Shown here in pieces: positions 32,345 to 41,886 of a stretch of DNA of 47,942 nucleotides; the stretch's first letter is position 1, and the number at the start of each line of letters is the position of its first letter. A program made the translations under genes and the position numbers. The DNA is taken from assembly GCA_019239825.1 (NCBI GenBank), contig JAFAZK010000003.1:1-47942 (forward strand), given 5' to 3'. The notes under the pieces are model-generated. The model had not been told where the DNA came from. It ran no database searches and was given only the letters and a program-made list of their open reading frames with translations. Source of the DNA: Verrucomicrobiota bacterium. Lineage in GTDB: Bacteria > Verrucomicrobiota > Verrucomicrobiia > Chthoniobacterales > JAFAMB01.

Positions 32345-32965
32345 TCAAACCTTGCGCCAAATTTGGCGGGCGGAGGTCGGAGCTGGTTCTTCGTCGAGCT
32401 TTAGAGTGTAAACAACCACCACGGATTTCCCCTCGTCTGCCAGACTCCTTTTGATAGTCAGTTCGCCCTCTTTTCCTTGTTTGGTTCTGATACGGTGCAT
32501 CTCGACGATCTTCTTGTCGTGCTTAGACCAGACCGTTTTGGTGTTAACCGAAGTCGCTCCCAAGATTTGGAAGGGGCTTGGGTCATTGCGTCCGTCGAGA
32601 TAAAGGGTTTGATCTAAGGCGAAGCCGGGACCCCGGGCGGCGATCGTTAAGATGTCGCCAGTCTGCTGCAATGTAGCTTTAAGCTTGACGTGTGCGGCGT
32701 ATTTTCGATCGATGAAACCGGCTCCGATTTGTGTCATCAGCGCATCGAGCGAAGTCGATGATTGGAGATCCAGCACCCAGGCGCCGGTGAAATTCGGTCT
32801 TTCCGCCTCTGTCGATTTGGCTGTGGCGAGGGTTCGCGGAGGGCTGAAAATGCCGAAACCGGTTGCGACGGCAAGCGCGCAGAGCAGGAAGTGCCTTACC
32901 ACATTCGACACATTCGAAGCCCGGATTTTTCTAGGCTGTAACTCATGAGGCTTGTCCGCTCGCAT
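32345..32965 (-). CDS. Secreted beta-strand-rich hypothetical protein
   Basis: 206 residues. Basic N-terminus, hydrophobic segment (about 24-44) and small-residue region suggest export. The mature part opens P-N-F-T-G-A-W-V-L-D, a start shared by many exported lipocalin-like or barrel-like proteins of soil bacteria, and alternates short strands (L-K-A-T-L-Q-Q-T-G-D-I-L-T-I). No catalytic motif. It is likely a small barrel of unknown role. Gene spacing to the enoyl-CoA hydratase upstream on the same strand is 66 bases, so cotranscription is possible. Confidence 0.75.
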   Translation of the reverse strand: MRADKPHELQPRKIRASNVSNVVRHFLLCALAVATGFGIFSPPRTLATAKSTEAERPNFTGAWVLDLQSSTSLDALMTQIGAGFIDRKYAAHVKLKATLQQTGDILTIAARGPGFALDQTLYLDGRNDPSPFQILGATSVNTKTVWSKHDKKIVEMHRIRTKQGKEGELTIKRSLADEGKSVVVVYTLKLDEEPAPTSARQIWRKV

Positions 32966-33031
32966 TATGGTTGGCTCACTTTCATCTATTAGTTGAGCGA
33001 AGCGGCTTCCGTTCCTGTCATTCGCCTTTGC

Positions 33032-33880
33032 TCATGTCGCCCCTAACTGGCCCACATGATATCCCAGTCGATTTTCAACGTCACCGACCCGGTGGAATCC
33101 GCGCTCCATCAAAGCCTTGAACCTGGTTTGACTGGCGGGACGTCCAACGGAGGCGATAAAAGCGTCCCACTCAGGAACGATTTCCGCGTCCTGCGGCAGG
33201 CTCGCAATATTAACCAGGCGTTTGGTTTCCGCAATTGCTTGTTTGTCAAAGGAAGCGATCCGCACTGCCAGGGCTTCGACGAAGAAATCAAGCTCCGAAT
33301 CCGGGAAAGCGCGATTGACGTAGCCATAGCGCTCGGCAAGATCTCCTGGAATATCGTCCGCCCCGAGCAGCACTTCTAATGCACGTCCTCGACCGATGAG
33401 GCGGGGGAGACGCGCCATCGGGCCACCGCCCGGAACCAAACCGGCGCCGACCTCCCATTGCGATAAGATGGCTTTTTCTCGACTGGCAAAGCGCATATCG
33501 CAAGCGAGCGCCAGCTCGCTGCCGACGCCGGTAGCGCGTCCGCGAACCGAGGCGATGGATACGACCGGAGCGCGGCTTAGCCGGGCCAGCATGTCAGGGA
33601 GCGGTTGCAGACCCGTCGGGCCAGGAGATATCGTCGGCTCCTCATCGGGTTTTGCCAGGAAATCCCAGTGCGTTAGAAAGAAGCCTTCGACTGCACTGTC
33701 AAAAACCACCACTTTTACCTGCTCATCAATTTCGACTTTGGAAATAATCTCATTCAATGGGGAAAGATTTTTTGGGCCGAAGATGTTGAGTGGTGGTAGG
33801 TCAAACGTAACTCGCCAATACGATGGCGAGCGTTGCTCGAGACGGATCTGTCCCGGTTTCGCGCTGGGTGCCGTGTTCAT
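33032..33880 (-). CDS. Enoyl-CoA hydratase/isomerase (crotonase) family protein
   Basis: 282 residues from the ATG at 33880; a GTG four codons upstream is the alternative. The ATG is preferred because it places the conserved 20-bp motif 32 nt upstream, as for two other genes. Crotonase fold with oxyanion-hole region G-F-F-L-T-H and A-T-G-V-G-S-E-L-A, catalytic Glu122 in that motif and Glu143 in Q-W-E-V-G-A-G-L-V-P-G-G-G; both glutamates of enoyl-CoA hydratase are kept, so hydratase activity is plausible. No other fatty-acid genes are near. Substrate unknown. Confidence 0.88.
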   Translation of the reverse strand: MNTAPSAKPGQIRLEQRSPSYWRVTFDLPPLNIFGPKNLSPLNEIISKVEIDEQVKVVVFDSAVEGFFLTHWDFLAKPDEEPTISPGPTGLQPLPDMLARLSRAPVVSIASVRGRATGVGSELALACDMRFASREKAILSQWEVGAGLVPGGGPMARLPRLIGRGRALEVLLGADDIPGDLAERYGYVNRAFPDSELDFFVEALAVRIASFDKQAIAETKRLVNIASLPQDAEIVPEWDAFIASVGRPASQTRFKALMERGFHRVGDVENRLGYHVGQLGAT

Positions 33881-33912
33881 CTCTGCAGTCACGGCTAAGA
33901 GGCTAAGAAAAT

Positions 33913-33932
33913 CTATTGGACCAACGTATTGG
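33913..33932 (-). promoter_or_regulatory. Conserved 20-bp motif, copy e (before enoyl-CoA hydratase gene)
   Basis: On the minus strand CCAATACGTTGGTCCAATAG; it ends 32 nt before the ATG at 33880. It differs from copy d at two positions. Confidence 0.65.
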
Positions 33933-34078
33933 TCGTTCCCGGTTTTCTTCTCGTCTTGCTATTACCGATATCAACCGATTGCTTGGAAATCGCGCCGGAC
34001 TGCGCCCTAGGGCTTTTCTTTGCTACCACTCGAAAACCCGTATACCTGATTAAATAGGCCACTTTGGGTGGAGTTACT

Positions 34079-37000
34079 GTGCAGGACCTATCGAAAAACG
34101 TGTTCGAGACGTTACGCAGAGAACAGGATTTCGTCCTTTACCGCGGGCGAAACATCGATGACGCGTCCCAAATTCTGATGCTTTCGCCGGCAACAGCAAA
34201 TCCAAGCTCAATCACTCTGGGCCGGCTGGAACGAGAGTATTCGCTCAGGCAGATGCTTAATTCTGCTTGGTCTGCCCAGCCAATCGCGATGGTTAACTAT
34301 TTAGATCGGCCGGTGCTTATTCTAGAAGACCCGGGCGGCGTGCCTCTGGATCAATTGCTGCATCAAGAATTGGATTTGGCCAGTTCGCTCCGTCTCGCGA
34401 TCAGCCTGTCGGCATCGATCGAATGTTTGCACAGGGCCGGTCTAATCCATAAGGACATCAAACCGGCCAATGTTCTGGTGGACACCGTAAACAGCGGGTG
34501 CTGGCTAACAGGGTTTGGGATTGCGTCTCAACTGCCGCGCGAGCGCCAGTCTGCCGAGCCACCCGAGTTCCTTGCGGGGACATTAGCCTACATGGCGCCC
34601 GAGCAGACCGGACGAATGAACCGTTCAACGGATTCCCGAAGCGACCTTTATTCACTCGGCGTTTTACTGTACGAGGTGCTGACTGGGACCCTTCCGTTCC
34701 TGGCATCAGATCCGATGGAATGGGTGCATTGTCACATTGCCAGAAGGCCAGTCCCACCCGCAGAGCGCTCGACGCGCATTCCGAGATCGGTCTCCGCTGT
34801 TGTAATGAAGCTGCTCGCTAAAACTGGCGAAGAGCGTTACCAGACCGCGGCAGGCGTTAAGAGTGATTTGCAGCGTTGTCTGGATGCGGCAGGGACGACC
34901 TCCTCGTCGTCCCTAACGGTCGACTTTCCACTAGGGACACATGATGTACCGGACCGCCTTCTGATTCCCGAAAAATTGTACGGTCGAGTCCGAGAAATCG
35001 ATACTTTGGTCACTTCGTTCAACCGCGTGGCCGCAAGCGGCATGTCCGAGCTAGTGCTCGTTTCCGGTTATGCTGGCATCGGCAAGTCGTCGGTTGTCCA
35101 TGAACTCCATAAAGTTTTGGTCCCGCCCCGCGGCCTTTTCGCATCGGGTAAGTTTGACCAGTACAAGCGTGACATTCCGTATTCGACTCTGGCGCAAGCC
35201 TTCCAAGGCTTGATCCGGCCGCTTCTTGGCAAGAGCGACTCCGAGTTGAGCGACTGGCGGGCAGCTTTTCAGGAGGCGCTAGGTCCTAACGGGGCGCTCA
35301 TCGTCGACCTGATCCCTGAGTTGGCTTTGATTCTCGGTCAGCCAGCGCCGGTGCCAGAGCTTCCCCTGCAGGACGCACAACGCCGTTTCCATCTCGTGTT
35401 CCGGCGTTTCATCAGTGTCTTTGCCCGACGAGGGCATCCTTTGGCGCTGTTTCTCGACGATCTGCAATGGCTCGATGCCGCGAGCCTTGACCTTCTCGAG
35501 GATCTGGCGACTCAGCCTGACGTGCAATACTTGATGTTGATCGGGGCTTATCGCGACAACGAAGTTAGTTCCGCACATGCATTGATGCGCAAGCTCGACG
35601 CGATCCGCCAAACGGGGGCGATCGTGCAGCAGATCGTTCTGGCGCCACTGCGGGTCGAGGATTTAGCGCAGTTGATGGCGGATTCGCTTCGCTGCGACCA
35701 GGCAGGTCCACATTATGCCGAACGGGTTATTCCGCTGGCCCACTTGATCCACGGGAAAACGGGTGGAAACCCGTTTTTTGCCATCCAGTTCATTTCCGCT
35801 TTGGCAGAAGAAGAGTTGCTCACCTTCCAGCGGAGCGAAGAGAAATGGTCCTGGGACCTTAGGCGTATTCAGGCCAAAGGTTACACGGACAATGTAGTCG
35901 ACCTGATGGTGAGCAAGTTAAGCCGTCTGCCGGTCCACACTCAGAAGACGTTAAAAGAGCTCGCCTGTCTTGGAAATGGCGCGGAGCTCACCACGCTTTC
36001 CTTGGTTCACGAGGGATCGGAAGAGGCGGTTCACGCGGATTTGTGGGACGCATTGCGACTCGAGTTCATTGTGCGTGTGGATGGCTCCTATCGGTTTGTT
36101 CACGACAGGGTTCAAGAAGCTGCCTATTCCCTGATCCCGGAAGAACTACGCGCGGAAGCGCATCTCCGAATGGGCCGGTTGCTGCTGTCGCAAACTCCTC
36201 CTGAACGACGTGAGGAATTGATCTTCGAGATCGTTAACCAACTCAACCGTGGGACGCACCTGATTAACTCATCGGACGAGCGTGATCAGTTGGCGGAGCT
36301 GAACCTGATGGCGGGCAAGCGAGCCAGAACTTCCACGGCCTATCGCTCGGCGCGCAAGTATTTCGCGGCTGGGGCGGCTCTGTTGCCCAGCGATGCTTGG
36401 GATCGGCAGCACAAGCTGGCATTTGCGCTCGAGTTCTATCGAGCCGAATGTGAATTCCTTACCGGCGAATTGGCGGTGGCTGAGGAGCGGTTAACCGCGC
36501 TTTCCACCCGAGCGGCAGATACCGTGGAGCTCGCGAGAGTCGAGTGCCTGCGCATCGATTTGTACACCACTCTTGATCAGATCGAAAAAGCCGTCGGCGC
36601 CGGTATCGGATACCTCCGGCATCTAGGAGTAGAATGGTCGTCGCTTCCCACAGAAGAAGAAGCGAGGAACGAATATGAGCGGATCTGGAAAAAAATTGGC
36701 GATCGTACGATCGAGGAGCTCATCGATTTACCATTGATGAGCGACCCGGAATCCTTGGCGACATTGGATGTTCTGTCGAGAGTCTTTCCGTCGGCGTTGT
36801 CCACCGACGCAAACCTTCTTTGTATGGCCGTCTGTCGCGCGATTAATCTGAGCCTGGAACGGGGCCATGGCGACGCCTCCTGTGTAGCTTATGTCTTCTT
36901 CGGCAAGGTAGCCGGACCGCAGTTCGGCGACTACAAAGCTGGATTTCAATTCGGTCAGCTCGGATATGAGCTGGTGGAGAAACGCGGCCTGGAGCGGTTC

Positions 37001-39307
37001 CAGGCTCGGACCTATCTCTGGTTAGCTCAATTTCATCTAACCTGGACCAAGCATGTCGAGTTCGCGCGTGGGCTGATTCAGCGGGCATTCGAAGCAGCTA
37101 CCAAGAATGCTGATCTAACCGTCGCGGTCTACAGTTTAGACAACTTAAATACAAACTTTCTGGCAGCAGGTGATCCGTTGATGGAGGCGCAGCGCCAAGC
37201 CGAGTATGGTCTAGAGCTAGCCGAGAGTGCGCGGTATGGTCATCTGATTAACACGATTAAGGTCCAGCTCGGTGTCATCCGAAGTCTGCGTGGTCTAACT
37301 AACAAATTCGGTTGTTTCGACGACGGACAGTTTGCTGAGGCTCAGCTGGAGCAGCATTTTGCGACTCGCAACACAACCAAGCAGCCGGAGTGCTGGTACT
37401 GGATCCGAAAGTTGCAGACCCGCTTCTTTGCTCGGGACTATGCGTCGGCCTTCGATGCCGCCAACAAAGCGAAGCAATTACTTTGGACATCAGCGGCCAT
37501 GTTTGAAACGGCCGAGTATCACTTCTACGCTGCCTTAGCGCGAGCTGCGGTTTACGACGCCCCAACGTCGGGTGGATCGTCCGAATGTTTCACAGCTCTG
37601 GCTGACCATCATAGGCAGCTCGCGCTGTGGGGCGAAAATTGTCCCGGGACTTTCGAGAACCGCGTTGCTCTGGTCGGCGCGGAGATTGCCCGGCTCGAGG
37701 GTCGCCAACTCGATGCGGAACATCTGTACGAGCAGGCGATCCAGTCAGCGCGGACCAATGGCTTTGTACAGAATGAAGCGCTGGCCAATGAGCTGGCTGC
37801 GCGGTTTTACCTGGCGCGAGGTTTTGAGAAGATCGCCAATGCCTATTTGCGAGATGCCCGGTACTGTTACCTGCGCTGGGGAGCCGATGGAAAGGTGCGC
37901 CAGCTGGATCAGTTATATCCGCACATCCAGGAAGGCGCACCCACGTTAGGTCCAACCAGTACCATCGGAGCGCCCTTCGAACACCTGGATTTGGGTACGG
38001 TTATCAAAGTTTTGCAAGCGGTATCAGGCGAGATGGTCTTTGAGAAATTGATCGACACCCTGATGCGTACGGCCATTGAGCACGCCGGTGCGGAACGAGG
38101 CCTATTGATTTGTAATAGAGGAACCAAGCTACGAATTGAGGCCGAGGCGACCATTAACAGCGGAGCTGTCGTCGTGCGTTCGGGAGAACACCTGACGGCG
38201 AGTGAGGCATTTCCAGACTCGGTTGTGCAGTATGTTGTCCGCACACACGACATTGTGATCCTCTCGGATGCTTCAACCCAAAATCATTTCTCTGCAGATG
38301 ATTATATCCAACGGCGGCATGCACTTTCCATCCTCTGCTTGCCGCTGATTGACCAAGGCAAACTGATCGGCGTCCTCTATTTTGAAAATCATCTAGCGGC
38401 CGGCGTTTTCACTCCGGAGAGGATCACCGTCCTAAAACTGATCGCGTCGCAGGCCGCCATCTCGCTGGAGAACACGCGTCTCTATCGCGATCTCCAAGAA
38501 CGTGAGGAGGCGTTGCGACGCAGCGAAACGCATTTGGCGCAGGCGCGAGCGGAATTGGCACATGTCACTCGCGTCATGACCGTCGGAGAGTTGACCGCCT
38601 CTATTGCTCATGAAATCAGCCAACCGCTTAGCGCGATTGTCACCAATGCCGATGCCGGTCTACGCTGGCTGGCCGCAGTCGTTCCTAATGTGGAGGAAAC
38701 GGCCCAAGTGATCCGCCGGATTAGTCGAGATGGGAAGCGTGCTAGTGCGGTCGTCTCCCGAATGCGCGCGCTCTTCAAGAAGACTCCGGCCACGAAGGAG
38801 TCCGTCGATATAAACGATGCTATTCAAGAAGTTCTAGCCCTCACTCAGCACGAAATACAAAGGAATCGCGTCTCGATCCGAACCGAATTTGCCGACGATT
38901 TACCTCCAGTGGATGGCGACAGGGTCCAGTTGCAGCAAGTAGTTCTGAATCTCCTGGTCAACGCTATCCAGGCCATGAGTACGGTGCCTGATACTACCCG
39001 CGAGGTGCAACTGACGTCGCAGATAATTGCCGGAATCGAATTGGAAGGGGCTGAAAAGTCTAATTCGAAAACGCATTCGCCAGGACCAGTACCGCCCCAG
39101 ATTTTAGTAACGGTCAAAGATTCCGGGCCAGGACTAGACCCCGAACGCTTTGATCACCTCTTTGATCCTTTTTTCTCAACTAAGCCTCAGGGCCTCGGCA
39201 TTGGCCTTACCGTTAGCCGTTCAATTATCGAAGCTCATAGCGGACGATTGTGGGCAAAAGCCAACGCGCCACGAGGAGCGATTTTTCAGTTTACGCTGCC
39301 GGTTTGA
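34079..39307 (+). CDS. Giant pseudokinase-ATPase-GAF-histidine kinase, copy 3
   Basis: 1,742 residues from the GTG at 34079, five bases after a GGAG site and aligned with the first residues of copies 1 and 2; a TTG at 34064 is possible but less likely. Kinase-like domain 1-270, ATPase (G-Y-A-G-I-G-K-S; F-L-D-D-L-Q-W), helical repeats, GAF (~1301-1470), H1511 (A-H-E-I-S-Q-P, with Ser where the others have Asn) and HATPase_c (D-S-G-P-G-L, G-L-G-I-G-L). Again H-K-D-I-K-P-A-N is kept, but DFG reads G145-F-G and the VAIK strand (Q-I-L-M-L-S-P-A) has no lysine. No PAS domain. It is closer to copy 2 than to copy 1 in the helical region, and shares a REP hairpin with it at the kinase-ATPase linker. 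Confidence 0.92.
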   Translation: MQDLSKNVFETLRREQDFVLYRGRNIDDASQILMLSPATANPSSITLGRLEREYSLRQMLNSAWSAQPIAMVNYLDRPVLILEDPGGVPLDQLLHQELDLASSLRLAISLSASIECLHRAGLIHKDIKPANVLVDTVNSGCWLTGFGIASQLPRERQSAEPPEFLAGTLAYMAPEQTGRMNRSTDSRSDLYSLGVLLYEVLTGTLPFLASDPMEWVHCHIARRPVPPAERSTRIPRSVSAVVMKLLAKTGEERYQTAAGVKSDLQRCLDAAGTTSSSSLTVDFPLGTHDVPDRLLIPEKLYGRVREIDTLVTSFNRVAASGMSELVLVSGYAGIGKSSVVHELHKVLVPPRGLFASGKFDQYKRDIPYSTLAQAFQGLIRPLLGKSDSELSDWRAAFQEALGPNGALIVDLIPELALILGQPAPVPELPLQDAQRRFHLVFRRFISVFARRGHPLALFLDDLQWLDAASLDLLEDLATQPDVQYLMLIGAYRDNEVSSAHALMRKLDAIRQTGAIVQQIVLAPLRVEDLAQLMADSLRCDQAGPHYAERVIPLAHLIHGKTGGNPFFAIQFISALAEEELLTFQRSEEKWSWDLRRIQAKGYTDNVVDLMVSKLSRLPVHTQKTLKELACLGNGAELTTLSLVHEGSEEAVHADLWDALRLEFIVRVDGSYRFVHDRVQEAAYSLIPEELRAEAHLRMGRLLLSQTPPERREELIFEIVNQLNRGTHLINSSDERDQLAELNLMAGKRARTSTAYRSARKYFAAGAALLPSDAWDRQHKLAFALEFYRAECEFLTGELAVAEERLTALSTRAADTVELARVECLRIDLYTTLDQIEKAVGAGIGYLRHLGVEWSSLPTEEEARNEYERIWKKIGDRTIEELIDLPLMSDPESLATLDVLSRVFPSALSTDANLLCMAVCRAINLSLERGHGDASCVAYVFFGKVAGPQFGDYKAGFQFGQLGYELVEKRGLERFQARTYLWLAQFHLTWTKHVEFARGLIQRAFEAATKNADLTVAVYSLDNLNTNFLAAGDPLMEAQRQAEYGLELAESARYGHLINTIKVQLGVIRSLRGLTNKFGCFDDGQFAEAQLEQHFATRNTTKQPECWYWIRKLQTRFFARDYASAFDAANKAKQLLWTSAAMFETAEYHFYAALARAAVYDAPTSGGSSECFTALADHHRQLALWGENCPGTFENRVALVGAEIARLEGRQLDAEHLYEQAIQSARTNGFVQNEALANELAARFYLARGFEKIANAYLRDARYCYLRWGADGKVRQLDQLYPHIQEGAPTLGPTSTIGAPFEHLDLGTVIKVLQAVSGEMVFEKLIDTLMRTAIEHAGAERGLLICNRGTKLRIEAEATINSGAVVVRSGEHLTASEAFPDSVVQYVVRTHDIVILSDASTQNHFSADDYIQRRHALSILCLPLIDQGKLIGVLYFENHLAAGVFTPERITVLKLIASQAAISLENTRLYRDLQEREEALRRSETHLAQARAELAHVTRVMTVGELTASIAHEISQPLSAIVTNADAGLRWLAAVVPNVEETAQVIRRISRDGKRASAVVSRMRALFKKTPATKESVDINDAIQEVLALTQHEIQRNRVSIRTEFADDLPPVDGDRVQLQQVVLNLLVNAIQAMSTVPDTTREVQLTSQIIAGIELEGAEKSNSKTHSPGPVPPQILVTVKDSGPGLDPERFDHLFDPFFSTKPQGLGIGLTVSRSIIEAHSGRLWAKANAPRGAIFQFTLPV
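34891..34914. repeat. REP-like hairpin inside the coding sequence of giant kinase 3
   Basis: AGGGACGAC and GTCGTCCCT arms (9 bp, perfect) around CTCCTC, in frame, encoding a G-T-T-S-S-S-S-L linker. The site is homologous to the larger insertion at 22028-22115. Confidence 0.75.
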
Positions 39308-39355
39308 GGGGAAAGGTCCGGCTGCGCGGCGATTCGATACGTTTGCACTTGTCGT

Positions 39356-39507
39356 CGTCCTCGAACATTGGTAGGGCGAGGCTCCAAAACATAGTGAAGC
39401 CGCCGGCATCATTTCTCCCAATAGTTTGTCTCGTCTGAAGGTGAAGCAGCATGGCCGAGCCAGGGGTGGGACACCGCAATCCGGCTGAGCTCTTTTCTTG
39501 TTTCTAA
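39356..39507 (+). repeat. GAGGCTCCAAAA / GCAGCATGGCCGAGCC repeat, copy C
   Basis: Fills the 224-base space between the converging stop codons of kinase 3 and the FUSC gene. It is inverted relative to copy B at 31692-31850, so the 7.5-kb block 31.9-39.3 kb is bounded by inverted copies. Confidence 0.75.
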
Positions 39508-39531
39508 CGACGGGAGATCCCCCGTGGAGGA

Positions 39532-41886
39532 TCACAAAGAGTAATCGCCCCAATATCGCTCAATCTTCAGGTCCCGAATTATCCTTGAGCACTCCTCCAA
39601 ATCGTCTGAGAGTATGTGGTAACGTCCTACCAGATCCAACATCCGTAAGGGTTCCGTCACCTTATGGACATTTAAGATTCGGCTCTCCCGGATGTCATGG
39701 ACGATTTCATCCATGGCGTGGACGGCGCCGCGCAGCGTGGGAAAGTCACGCTGGCAATTGCCTTGGCGAAAGCATTCAGAAAAAGTGTCTAAGATCTGAT
39801 GAAACTCGGTTTCCAGTCGCTCGAGACTCGGCCGCAGCAATGGTTCCGCAATTGGTGGCAGGTTTTTTCGGTAAGATACCAGATGCCCAACCCGAGGCAC
39901 CACGGCTTGCAGTTGACGTACCAAAGCGCTGAGAGCCGCCTTCTCTTTCTCAGAATAACCGCGCATGCGTAGCCCCTGAACGAATTGCTGGGCTTCCACA
40001 GACTGAATAGCCAACTGAGCTCTAATTTTTTCCGGATGTGGATCTTCTCGAAGCAGCGCCCTGATGCCAGCGAAAAGACTCAGTAAATTGTCGCGGAGCA
40101 AATTTTGGGGCAAAACCGGCCAGAGCAATCTGCTTATCACAGCCCCCACAAACATACCTGCTATCAAACCGAGGAAGGAGTCGATGATGTTCTGTGAAGC
40201 GACTGGTTGCTGCGGATTTAGTCCGACGAAGACGCTTATGAATAAGTAAGTGAACAGCATCCAGAAATTGATCCCGGCCCTCCGGGCGGTCAGGAATCCC
40301 AGGCTGAAAAGAATAGCAACCAGCGCCAGATTCATAACCAGATAATTCGCGAGAAACGGCGTGGTTAGTAAGAGCGCAATGATGCAGCCGATGAGAATCA
40401 AAGAGCCGAAAAACACACGTTTGAAAATTCCCCTGTCTCCAGTGCCGCCTGCGCGCACAAATGGTCGCGTTAGTACGGTCTGAAGCCAGGCTATCAGCGG
40501 AAATGCGGTCGCTCCGGGCGGATGAATCCACTTAACGAGGGTTATTGTCATAACCCCGACCAGACCGGCTTTGATACCAACCTTTACCCAGAACCAATCG
40601 ATGGTGGGTAGCAGATCCCAATGGGGTTTGGCTTCTGGTAACGGCTGGCCAAAGCGCGGGAGCCCTTCGGTCACATTCCGGATGTTGATTAATTCGTCCC
40701 TCAGTGACCGTATGGCGGCGAAATGGGTCCCAAAGGCGATGGCTTTATCGGTCGGTTGCGTAGCGAAGAAACCCTGGTCACGAAGTTCCTCGATTTTTTT
40801 TATGAAGACTCCGAAGGCATCCTGCAAAGAACTGGGCGGCAATTTTTCGTCAGGACGACACGATGCCGATAAGACATTGACCTCCTCAGAAATAGCCCTC
40901 CTTACTAACTCTATTTCTGTCTGCAGACGTTCGACAATAGCGGCATCGACTCGATGCCAACGGCCCAGGATGAGGACGCCGTCAAAAAGGCTAATAAGCG
41001 ACGACAGGTAAGCATTGTAATTGGAGAGCCGAGCAGCAAAAAGAGTGCTCTCCATCGCACCCGCTTGCAGCAGATTCCTCAATACCGACAGCCGGGGTGG
41101 AATGGTGTGCCGGATTTCCGCCACTCTGCTGGAGGGTTCAGTGCCCTGGGCATAAGCTTCGGCTTGAATGGATATAAGTTGGCCAATCGTTTCAAGACTC
41201 TGCCGGCTAGCGGTAACAAATTCTTCGCGGGCGGAACGGGGCCATAAGATTGTCGATACGAGAAGAGCGACCGTTGATCCGAGCAGGATCTCTTCCGTGC
41301 GATCTATACCAACCTGCCAGGCCTGATCAGGAGTGGCGATTCCATTGGTAACGACACTGAGCGTCGTCAATCCAAGCAAATAGTAGGCATAGGGAACCTG
41401 GCGCGCCCCGAACTGGCCGTACTTATAGGCCGTGATGGCAAGGACTAAAAAGAACAACGGCAGAAAGATAGAGGGTGTTGAGGTGAAATCGCCAACTAGC
41501 CAAACGCCAACGAGAGCGCCAGCGATGGTTCCGACCGTCCGCAGAATGGCTTTGACTGCGATCGAACCGGTATACTGGGTCGTCATCATGACCAGGACCG
41601 TCAAAATGGCCCAATTATCGTGGGGTAATGGCAGAACTTGGGTCAGATACAAGGACAGCGTGCCGGCCAAGCTCATTTTTATCCCATGCCTCACGCGCAA
41701 GTCGCGGAACACCGCCGCCAGCGGCAACTGCCGCCTGCGCGCTGACGAAAGAAGAGGGTTCTGAACGGCGGCCGTGCTCACTGCGCAAACGTATACAACG
41801 CAGCTTAGTCGCAACCAAAGAACTAAAAATCTCACGCAAAATCGCAAAGCCGCAAAGGGAAGGCAGAGCAGACCGCAGATGAACAC
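39532..41886 (-). CDS. FUSC-family membrane protein (aromatic acid exporter-like)
   Basis: Up to 784 residues. Two membrane blocks of about five to six helices (about 65-210 and 420-590) each followed by a large cytoplasmic helical domain, the layout of YccS/AaeB/FUSC proteins. Recognisable pieces: H-D-N-W-A-I-L-T-V-L-V-M in the first block, P-L-I-A-W-L-Q-T-V-L-T-R-P in the second. Relatives export aromatic acids or other small molecules. The first ~35 codons are hydrophobic but overlap a repeat-like sequence (CGCAAAGCCGCAAAGGG), so the true start may be an internal GTG near residue 37; this was not resolved. Confidence 0.82.
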   Translation of the reverse strand: MFICGLLCLPFAALRFCVRFLVLWLRLSCVVYVCAVSTAAVQNPLLSSARRRQLPLAAVFRDLRVRHGIKMSLAGTLSLYLTQVLPLPHDNWAILTVLVMMTTQYTGSIAVKAILRTVGTIAGALVGVWLVGDFTSTPSIFLPLFFLVLAITAYKYGQFGARQVPYAYYLLGLTTLSVVTNGIATPDQAWQVGIDRTEEILLGSTVALLVSTILWPRSAREEFVTASRQSLETIGQLISIQAEAYAQGTEPSSRVAEIRHTIPPRLSVLRNLLQAGAMESTLFAARLSNYNAYLSSLISLFDGVLILGRWHRVDAAIVERLQTEIELVRRAISEEVNVLSASCRPDEKLPPSSLQDAFGVFIKKIEELRDQGFFATQPTDKAIAFGTHFAAIRSLRDELINIRNVTEGLPRFGQPLPEAKPHWDLLPTIDWFWVKVGIKAGLVGVMTITLVKWIHPPGATAFPLIAWLQTVLTRPFVRAGGTGDRGIFKRVFFGSLILIGCIIALLLTTPFLANYLVMNLALVAILFSLGFLTARRAGINFWMLFTYLFISVFVGLNPQQPVASQNIIDSFLGLIAGMFVGAVISRLLWPVLPQNLLRDNLLSLFAGIRALLREDPHPEKIRAQLAIQSVEAQQFVQGLRMRGYSEKEKAALSALVRQLQAVVPRVGHLVSYRKNLPPIAEPLLRPSLERLETEFHQILDTFSECFRQGNCQRDFPTLRGAVHAMDEIVHDIRESRILNVHKVTEPLRMLDLVGRYHILSDDLEECSRIIRDLKIERYWGDYSL

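Noticed and set aside
34064..34078. TTG start for giant kinase 3
   Set aside because: The GTG at 34079 has a GGAG site at good distance and aligns with the starts of copies 1 and 2.
40022..40531. 169-codon minus-strand frame inside the FUSC gene
   Set aside because: Alternate-frame shadow of a membrane protein with clear domain pattern.
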